Origin: CAZWSE01 sp964636575 | GTDB taxonomy: Bacteria; Pseudomonadota; Alphaproteobacteria; Rhodobacterales; Rhodobacteraceae | Length of the DNA: 7,573 nucleotides | Assembly: GCA_964636575.1 (NCBI GenBank) | Contig: CAZWSE010000127.1 | Location: 1 to 7,573, forward strand | Direction of reading: 5' to 3' | In this document: positions 1 to 4,676 of the stretch, in pieces | Layout: each line of letters begins with the position of its first letter | Position numbering within the stretch: the stretch's first letter is position 1 | Notes under the pieces: generated by a model | The model's input: only the letters and a program-made list of their open reading frames with translations | The model's database searches: none | What the model was told of the DNA's origin: nothing | Translations under genes and position numbers: made by a program

Positions 1-852
1 CCGGATGGTGTTCTGAACGTGGTGCCGGGCCTTGGGGCAGAAGCGGGGGCCGCCCTGAGTGCCCATAAAGGCGTGCAGCATATGTCCTTCACAGGCTCTG
101 TTGGGGTGGGCAAATTGATCCAGCAAGCGGCGGGCGAAAACGTGGTGCCTGTGACGCTTGAGCTTGGCGGTAAGTCGCCGCAGCTTGTATTTGAGGACGC
201 GGATATAGACGCCGCCTTGCCGTTTCTGGTGAACGCAGGGATCCAGAACGCAGGGCAAACCTGTTCGGCCTCTTCGCGGATATTGGTGCAACGCGGGGTC
301 TATGATCAGGTGGTGGCGCGGATGGCTGAGGCCTATGGCGCGTTGCGGGCTGGCCCCGCGATGGCGGATCTGGAGGTCGGACCGCTGGTGTCAGCGCGGC
401 AAAAGGACATTGTTGAAGGCTTCATCGCCAAGGGCGCTGATCTGGAGACCGCCGCACAGGGGCAGATCATTGCAGATGCCCCAAGCGGCGGGGCCTATGT
501 CGCGCCGACTTTGTTCGCCAATGTCCCGCCCGATCACACACTCGCCCAAGATGAGATCTTTGGCCCTGTGCAGGTCGTGATCCCGTTCGATGACGAAGCC
601 GAGGCTGTGCAGATCGCCAATGGCACGGACTACGGGCTGGTCGCCTCTGTCTGGTCCGCAAACGGGGCGCGGCAGATGCGGTTGGCCAAACAATTGCGCG
701 CGGGCCAGGTGTTTTTGAACAACTACGGCGCAGGCGGCGGGGTCGAATTACCCTTTGGCGGCACGGGCCTGTCAGGGCATGGCCGCGAAAAAGGGTTCGA
801 GGCGCTTTACGGGTTCTCGACCCTCAAAACAGTTGCAGCCTTTCACGGATAG
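1..852 (+). CDS. Aldehyde dehydrogenase, NAD(P)+-dependent (5' end outside window)
   Basis: This is the C-terminal 283 codons of an ALDH-superfamily enzyme, which oxidises an aldehyde to a carboxylate with NAD(P)+. The frame is open from base 1, so the gene starts upstream. Full-length relatives are about 480-490 residues, so roughly 200 are missing because of the window edge. The GTG at 19 lies inside the conserved GVLNVVPG segment and is not a real start. Visible family motifs are FTGSVGVGK (Rossmann loop), LELGGKSP with the general-base Glu (codon 160-162), GQTCSASSR with the catalytic Cys (codon 262-264), and EIFGPV with the cofactor-binding Glu (codon 553-555). The 34- and 97-residue spacings match ALDH2 E268/C302/E399. 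The C-terminal LPFGGTGLSGHGREKG is typical. An SDR gene begins 9 bp after its stop, indicating one operon. All catalytic residues are intact; the substrate is not deducible. Confidence 0.93.
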   Translation, partial: PDGVLNVVPGLGAEAGAALSAHKGVQHMSFTGSVGVGKLIQQAAGENVVPVTLELGGKSPQLVFEDADIDAALPFLVNAGIQNAGQTCSASSRILVQRGVYDQVVARMAEAYGALRAGPAMADLEVGPLVSARQKDIVEGFIAKGADLETAAQGQIIADAPSGGAYVAPTLFANVPPDHTLAQDEIFGPVQVVIPFDDEAEAVQIANGTDYGLVASVWSANGARQMRLAKQLRAGQVFLNNYGAGGGVELPFGGTGLSGHGREKGFEALYGFSTLKTVAAFHG

Positions 853-861
853 GAATTGAAC

Positions 862-1608
862 ATGAGACTTAGCGGTAAAACAGCCATCGTCACAGGCGGC
901 GCATCAGGGTTCGGGGCAGGGATCGCCACCAAATTCGCGGCAGAGGGTGCGCAGGTGATGATTGCGGATTTGAACATTGATCTAGCGCAAGAGGTGGCAA
1001 CGGGCCTTGGTGCACAGGCGCAAGCGGTGCACGCAAACGTGGCTGATGATGCATCCGTCGCATCACTGGTCAAAGCGACGCTCGACACCTTTGGGAAGAT
1101 CGACATTCTGGTGAACAACGCAGGCGTCACTCATTTGCCCGCGCCGATGGAAGAGGTCACCGAAGATGACTTTGACAAGGTCTTCGCGGTGAATTGCAAA
1201 TCGGTTTACCTGATGGCCAAACACATCGTCCCGCTGCTGAAAGCGCAGAAATCGGGGGCGATCCTGAACGTGGCCTCAACCGCCGGGGTCAGCCCGCGCC
1301 CGCGGTTGAACTGGTACAATGCGTCCAAAGGCTGGATGAACAACGCGACCAAAGGCATGGCTGTGGAACTTGCGCCCGACGGTGTGCGCGTCAACGCCAT
1401 CAACCCCGTGGCAGGCGAGACCCCATTGCTGAAAAGCTTCATGGGGGAAGACACGCCCGAGATGCGCAGCAAGTTCCTGTCGACGATCCCGCTAGGCCGG
1501 TTTTCGACGGCGGAGGATATGGGCAACGCGGCCTGTTACTTGTGCTCTGACGAGGCAAGCATGGTGACGGGGGTTTGTATGGAGGTCGATGGCGGCAGGT
1601 GTATTTGA
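862..1608 (+). CDS. Short-chain dehydrogenase/reductase (classical SDR, FabG/glucose-1-dehydrogenase-like)
   Basis: This is a 248-residue cytoplasmic oxidoreductase of the classical SDR family, normal length for it. It shows the glycine-rich cofactor loop TGGASGFG (residues 11-18), NNAG (85-88) and the full catalytic tetrad N111, S139, Y152 and K156. Asp36 at the end of the second beta strand (IADLN) predicts NAD(H) rather than NADP(H). The C-terminus VDGGRCI is a common SDR ending. The ATG at 862 is preferred over the in-frame TTG at 856 because AGGA at 851-854 lies 7 bases before it. That ribosome site overlaps the stop codon of the aldehyde dehydrogenase, so the two genes are probably translationally coupled. 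A plausible role is oxidation of an alcohol or hydroxy compound to the carbonyl handled by the neighbour. A 3-oxoacyl reductase cannot be excluded by sequence alone. Confidence 0.92.
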   Translation: MRLSGKTAIVTGGASGFGAGIATKFAAEGAQVMIADLNIDLAQEVATGLGAQAQAVHANVADDASVASLVKATLDTFGKIDILVNNAGVTHLPAPMEEVTEDDFDKVFAVNCKSVYLMAKHIVPLLKAQKSGAILNVASTAGVSPRPRLNWYNASKGWMNNATKGMAVELAPDGVRVNAINPVAGETPLLKSFMGEDTPEMRSKFLSTIPLGRFSTAEDMGNAACYLCSDEASMVTGVCMEVDGGRCI

Positions 1609-1690
1609 AGAAGTGTGATGTCTGGTTGCTCTCGTCTTCGCTCACCTTTGTGATCGCGGCACATATGTACTTTTTTGCAAGGGATATATA

Positions 1691-1714
1691 GTCCGTGAAA
1701 AATCATCACAGGAC
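1691..1714 (+). promoter_or_regulatory. Imperfect dyad / leader hairpin before the cyclopropane synthase gene
   Basis: GTCCGTGA (1691-1698) can pair with TCACAGGAC (1706-1714), giving 8 bp with one bulged A and a 7-base loop. It lies directly after an A+T-rich TATATA (1685-1690) that could be a -10 element, and 14 bp before the ribosome binding site. If that -10 is used, transcription would start inside the dyad, which would make it an operator rather than an RNA hairpin. The inner part resembles a CRP-type GTGA/TCAC dyad but has a 7-bp spacer instead of the usual 6. Function is inferred only. Confidence 0.35.
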
Positions 1715-1740
1715 GTCAAAGTCGGGTTGGAAGGGTGATT

Positions 1741-2943
1741 ATGAAAATTTTGCAAAATACATTGGAAAAAGGCCTAAGTGGTTTTTTTGTTGAAGGTAAG
1801 CTGATTGTAACTTGGCCCGATGGGACGCACGGAACCTTCGGTGATGCCACTGGGGATGCGATACGGCTGACCATTTCCGACGAAACGTTGCTCAAGCGGA
1901 TGCTTGTAAACCCTGACTTGGCCTTCGGAGAAGGATATGTCACGGGCGGCCTGACCTTCGAAAACGACGATCTTGACGGCTTTTTCCGACTGGCCCTCAG
2001 AAACCGCTCAAAAGGGGGCGGCTTTCTGTTTCAATCTACCCGCGCTGTGCGTCATTTCATCCGCGCGATTATGCTGCGAAACCCTGTGGGGCGCGCGAAA
2101 AGCAACGTAGCGCATCACTACGACCTTTCCGCAGAGCTTTATGACATGTTTCTAGACGCGGACAGACAGTATTCCTGCGCTTACTTTACAGATACCGAGA
2201 TGAGCCTTGAAGCCGCGCAATACGCGAAGAAGGCGCACATTGCGAAAAAGCTTTGTCTGAAGCCGGGGATGCGTGTTCTAGACATCGGGTGCGGATGGGG
2301 CGGTATGGCTTTGACCTTGGCAAAAGACTTTGGCGTCCATGTCACTGGGGTCACACTGTCGGAAGAACAGCACAAGCTGGCCAACGAACGTATCCAGGCG
2401 GAAGGACTATCGGGGCAGGTTGAAATCCGGTTGCAAGATTACCGCGAAGTGAGTGAAACCTTCGACCGTATCGTTTCGGTTGGCATGTTTGAGCACGTCG
2501 GCGTTCGAAATTACTCTGAGTATTTTTCCTATCTCAGTCGTCTTTTGGGCGAAGACGGGGTCGCGTTAATCCATACAATTGCCAATACCAGCGCGCCGCA
2601 AATCACCAGCCCATGGATTACAAAATACATCTTTCCAGGGGGGCACACCCCATCACTGCGTGAGATCGCCCCCAATTTCGAGAGAACGGACCTGCGTCTG
2701 ACTGACATTGAAGTCTGGCGCAATCACTACGCAGAAACACTGCGACATTGGTATGATCGGTTTATGGCCAACGAGGCCGAAGTCGAGGCGCTTTACGATG
2801 CCGACTTTGTTCGGATGTGGCGTTATTACTTGAAGGCAAGCGAGCATACTTTCAGGTACGGCCGCCAAGTCGTTTTCCAAATGCAGTTTTCGCGCAACCA
2901 AGAAACGGTGCCCCTGACCCGCGATTATATTTATTCGAATTAG
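1741..2943 (+). CDS. cfa: Cyclopropane-fatty-acyl-phospholipid synthase (SAM-dependent methyltransferase)
   Basis: This 400-residue enzyme is of the CFA synthase family. Family members transfer the methyl of S-adenosylmethionine onto the double bond of membrane phospholipid acyl chains, forming a cyclopropane ring. The N-terminal lipid-binding part (about 1-110) is followed by HHYDLS (125-130), then the methyltransferase fold with the SAM loop VLDIGCGWGG (179-188) and MFEHVG (249-254). Residues equivalent to the E. coli bicarbonate/active-site set are all present: C146, E251, H278, I280 and Y330. ATG 1741 is chosen over GTG 1735 because GGAAGGG (1729-1735) is the ribosome site. The gene stands alone, 132 bp after the SDR. 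Its first 60 bases are only 18/60 G+C, unlike the flanking genes. The complete active site favours true cyclopropanation, but a paralogue making methylated fatty acids (as known in Rhodobacter) is possible. Its product usually protects membranes under stress or in stationary phase. Confidence 0.93.
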   Translation: MKILQNTLEKGLSGFFVEGKLIVTWPDGTHGTFGDATGDAIRLTISDETLLKRMLVNPDLAFGEGYVTGGLTFENDDLDGFFRLALRNRSKGGGFLFQSTRAVRHFIRAIMLRNPVGRAKSNVAHHYDLSAELYDMFLDADRQYSCAYFTDTEMSLEAAQYAKKAHIAKKLCLKPGMRVLDIGCGWGGMALTLAKDFGVHVTGVTLSEEQHKLANERIQAEGLSGQVEIRLQDYREVSETFDRIVSVGMFEHVGVRNYSEYFSYLSRLLGEDGVALIHTIANTSAPQITSPWITKYIFPGGHTPSLREIAPNFERTDLRLTDIEVWRNHYAETLRHWYDRFMANEAEVEALYDADFVRMWRYYLKASEHTFRYGRQVVFQMQFSRNQETVPLTRDYIYSN

Positions 2944-3215
2944 GATAAAACTGACTGACGGCCTCATGCTGATCCTTCCAAGATTTCCAGTAACCAACTT
3001 CACACTTAGGACGCTATGGTGCTGGGTAAGGATTTGCGGATATACAGGTTGCGGGTGCCATGTCGAAATAAAAAGCGTTGTAGAACAGATATCTAGAGCT
3101 AAAATTACTAAAGTTACAGTCACGTCACAGTCACATGAGACGGCTTGATTTGAGGGTCACGCCCATCCGCGTCATCATAAGGACAGCACCACCACAGCAG
3201 ATAAGGAGCTGAAAC
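2944..3215. other. 272-bp intergenic region with repeats, no convincing gene
   Basis: Between the cyclopropane synthase gene and the His-rich gene I see no supportable coding region and no terminator hairpin with a T-run. The 60-codon open frame at 2966-3148 lacks a ribosome site. The central part (about 3060-3120) is A+T-rich. It holds a weak promoter-like pair, TTGTAG (3078-3083) and TAAAAT (3100-3105), with a 16-bp spacer. The right half holds the Pho-box-like direct repeat listed separately. Confidence 0.5.
3117..3134 (+). promoter_or_regulatory. Pho-box-like tandem direct repeat
   Basis: CAGTCAC (3117-3123) is repeated exactly at 3128-3134 with 4 bases between, so the period is 11 bp, one helical turn. 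Two 7-bp direct repeats with a 4-bp spacer is the architecture of the PhoB operator (consensus unit CTGTCAT); each unit here differs at the second and last base. A weak -10 candidate, TTGATT (3145-3150), lies 10 bp downstream, the usual spacing for PhoB-activated promoters. The next gene starts at 3216. Other OmpR-family regulators also bind 10-11-bp direct repeats, so the identity of the regulator is uncertain. Confidence 0.4.
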
Positions 3216-3569
3216 ATGACACGTACTTTTCGCACTCCCGTCCTCGCCTTGATCGTGGCCCTCTCAACCCTATCGCTCGCGTCCTCGCCCACGCAAGCAA
3301 CCGCCCAGAATTCCTTTGTCGTCGGTAAAACCTATCAAACCAGTTCCGGCGGTTTGGTGACCTTCGCAGGCAACGACCGCAACGGGCAGCCCATTTTCGA
3401 GCGCGTAGAAAGACGCAAACCCGTCACGAAGTTCCACTTTAACACCGGGCATCGGAACTTTGCCCGCCATCGCAGCTTTTCGCGGCATCACGGGTTTTCG
3501 CGCAACCGCGCCTTTGCAGGACGTCATCACTTTGGGGGCCACCGCGGCCGTCTGCACAGACGGCACTAG
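3216..3569 (+). CDS. Small exported His/Arg-rich protein with hexapeptide repeats
   Basis: This 117-residue protein is not one I recognise. The start is well supported: AAGGAG at 3203-3208 lies 7 bases before the ATG. Residues 1-30 form a signal peptide: basic start (R3, R6), hydrophobic core 8-22, and an A-T-A cleavage site before Q31, so export to the periplasm or outside is likely. Residues 31-65 look like a small folded segment (GKTYQTSSGGLVTF, then GNDRNGQPIFERVE). Residues 66-117 are low-complexity, with 13 Arg, 10 His and no Cys or acidic residue. Phe recurs at 82, 88, 94, 100 and 106, an exact six-residue period. A strongly basic tail could bind metal ions, phosphate or polyanions; this is inference. 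A Pho-box-like repeat lies 82 bp upstream of the start, and a terminator follows at 3601, so it is probably monocistronic. Confidence 0.8.
   Translation: MTRTFRTPVLALIVALSTLSLASSPTQATAQNSFVVGKTYQTSSGGLVTFAGNDRNGQPIFERVERRKPVTKFHFNTGHRNFARHRSFSRHHGFSRNRAFAGRHHFGGHRGRLHRRH
3456..3545 (+). repeat. Five 18-bp coding repeats (hexapeptide units)
   Basis: Five consecutive 18-bp units encode NFARHR, SFSRHH, GFSRNR, AFAGRH and HFGGHR. Phe is fixed at position 2, a small residue (A, S or G) at position 3, and His or Arg ends each unit. The DNA units are diverged from one another, so this is an old repeat kept at the protein level rather than a recent tandem duplication. Confidence 0.75.
3547..3564 (+). 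repeat. Perfect inverted repeat at the 3' end of the His-rich gene
   Basis: GCCGTCTG (3547-3554) is followed after CA by its exact complement CAGACGGC (3557-3564), three bases before the TAG stop at 3567. In RNA it would fold as a 7-bp stem with a 4-base GCAC loop. There is no T-run after it, so it is not an intrinsic terminator by itself. It may protect the mRNA 3' end or simply reflect the GC-rich coding sequence for R112-H117. Confidence 0.45.
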
Positions 3570-3600
3570 CCGCTCGTTTCACACGCGCTCCCAAATCCCT

Positions 3601-3635
3601 GTCTGGCGAGGTGCAATTGTGCTTCGTCAGACTTT
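3601..3635 (+). terminator. Intrinsic terminator of the His-rich gene
   Basis: Bases 3601-3614 pair with 3619-3632 in a continuous 14-bp stem around an AATT loop, followed by TTT (3633-3635). Four of the pairs (3606/3627, 3610/3623, 3612/3621, 3613/3620) are G-U when transcribed on the plus strand. On the minus strand the same four positions become C/A mismatches. The hairpin is therefore built for plus-strand RNA, from the gene ending at 3569, not for the convergent oxyR gene. The short U-tract makes its efficiency uncertain. Confidence 0.65.
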
Positions 3636-3654
3636 GTAGCTTTCAACCAAAGCA

Positions 3655-4551
3655 TCACCCCAACCCATCCCCACAGACCCGCACAATCTCTGCCACCTGT
3701 TCCAACTGCGCGGCCATCGGGTTTGACTTGCGCCAGACCATGCCGATTGTGCGGGACGGTACAGGCGTTTTGAAACGGGATACGGCGACGTCGGCGGACC
3801 CGACCTCAACCGGCACGGCCATTTCAGGGATCAAGGTCACACCAATGCCAGCTCCGACCATTTGCACCAATGTTGTCAGCGACGACCCGTCCAACCCTTC
3901 GCGCGGGACCGCCGCACCGACATTGCAAAACGACAGGGCCTGATCGCGAAAGCAGTGGCCTTCTTCCAACAGCAGCAACCGCATTTTCTGCAAGGCCTCG
4001 CCATCAGGTACAGGGTCACGTGCGTCTGCTTTGGGCCGCACCAGAACGAAGTCTTCTTTGAACAGCGCGACCTCGGTCAGCGTGGGTTCAGACACGGGCA
4101 ATGCAAGGACGGCCGCATCCAGACGCCCATTGCCGAGCTCTTCCAGCAGTTTTGGCGTCAGGGTTTCGCGCACATGCAGATCAAGGCCGGGGTGGGCGGC
4201 GGTCAGGCGGCTGATCACGTCGGGCAGCATATAGGGCGCGATGGTCGGGATGATCCCTATGCGCAGGCGGGTCAGGGTTTGGCTGGCGGTGGCGCGGGCC
4301 AGATCACCAAGCTCGTCCACGGCTTCAAGAATACTGCGCGCGCGGGCCACCAAGTCTTCGCCAAATCCGGTCAGGCGCACTTGGCGGGACGAACGTTCAA
4401 ACAGGGTCGCGCCTAGTGATGCCTCAAGATCCTTGATCTGCACCGATAGGGCAGGCTGCGAAATGGAACAGGCCGCCGCTGCATGGCCGAAGTGGCCATG
4501 GCGGGCGAGCGCCTCAAAGTAACGCAGCTGTTTCAGAGTCAGGTTTTGCAT
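3655..4551 (-). CDS. oxyR: OxyR, hydrogen peroxide-sensing LysR-family regulator
   Basis: This 298-residue LysR-type transcription factor has an N-terminal winged helix-turn-helix (about 1-60: LKQLRYFEALARHGHFGHAA, then SQPALSVQIKDLE) and a C-terminal sensor domain (about 95-290). The redox switch is clear: C200 and C209 in GHCFRDQALSFC match E. coli OxyR C199 and C208, nine residues apart, which form a disulfide on peroxide exposure. Length matches the family (E. coli 305). The start MQNLTLKQLRYF is the conserved OxyR beginning, so ATG 4551 is firm. No ribosome binding site lies in front of it. A weak promoter pair, TTGCAT and TAACTT (4580-4585 and 4558-4563, minus strand), would place transcription start almost on the ATG, so the mRNA may be leaderless. 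It diverges from katG, its expected target, and ends 23 bp beyond the terminator hairpin of the convergent gene. Confidence 0.96.
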   Translation of the reverse strand: MQNLTLKQLRYFEALARHGHFGHAAAACSISQPALSVQIKDLEASLGATLFERSSRQVRLTGFGEDLVARARSILEAVDELGDLARATASQTLTRLRIGIIPTIAPYMLPDVISRLTAAHPGLDLHVRETLTPKLLEELGNGRLDAAVLALPVSEPTLTEVALFKEDFVLVRPKADARDPVPDGEALQKMRLLLLEEGHCFRDQALSFCNVGAAVPREGLDGSSLTTLVQMVGAGIGVTLIPEMAVPVEVGSADVAVSRFKTPVPSRTIGMVWRKSNPMAAQLEQVAEIVRVCGDGLG

Positions 4552-4618
4552 AATCTAAAGTTATCGCCGCAATCAGAAAATGCAACTTAATCTAATGAAT
4601 TTGGTCTGGTACTGTATG
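4550..4618. promoter_or_regulatory. Divergent oxyR-katG control region with candidate OxyR sites
   Basis: An inverted repeat ATAA-N7-TTAT (4550-4564) has the half-site and spacing geometry of an OxyR module (ATAG-N7-CTAT) and overlaps the oxyR start codon, which would suit autorepression. An exact 8-base direct repeat, TAATCTAA, occurs at 4551-4558 and 4588-4595, 37 bp apart. The second copy is flanked by TTAA and AATT. The katG promoter must lie here, but only poor elements are visible (for example TTAATC 4587-4592 with TACTGT 4610-4615), as expected for an activator-dependent promoter. Exact site boundaries are inferred. Confidence 0.55.
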
Positions 4619-4622
4619 CCCA

Positions 4623-4644
4623 TGAGCCGACAGAATCTGGCTCA
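4623..4644 (+). promoter_or_regulatory. Inverted repeat in the katG leader
   Basis: TGAGCC (4623-4628) and GGCTCA (4639-4644) are exact complements around a 10-base loop, 32 bp before the katG ATG and 18 bp before its ribosome site. It could be a 5'-leader hairpin that stabilises the katG mRNA, or a protein-binding dyad near the transcription start. No function is established from sequence. Confidence 0.35.
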
Positions 4645-4676
4645 CACAAACACACCACACTCAGGAGAGACACGCC

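Noticed and set aside
1607..1639. GAAGA/TCTTC inverted repeat after the SDR stop as a terminator
   Set aside because: It has only 5 bp, a 23-base loop and no T-run.
1651..1678. TGATCG resembling the -35 of Rhodobacter RpoE promoters upstream of the cyclopropane synthase gene
   Set aside because: A cyclopropane synthase gene in the RpoE regulon would fit known Rhodobacter biology, but no acceptable -10 element lies at the right spacing.
2966..3148. 60-codon plus-strand open frame in the gap after the cyclopropane synthase gene
   Set aside because: It has no ribosome binding site, an unusual Cys-rich composition with no recognisable motif, and it overlaps the direct-repeat regulatory region.
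3862..4416. 184-codon plus-strand open frame opposite oxyR
   Set aside because: It is a mirror frame of oxyR, which has diagnostic DNA-binding and redox-cysteine motifs.
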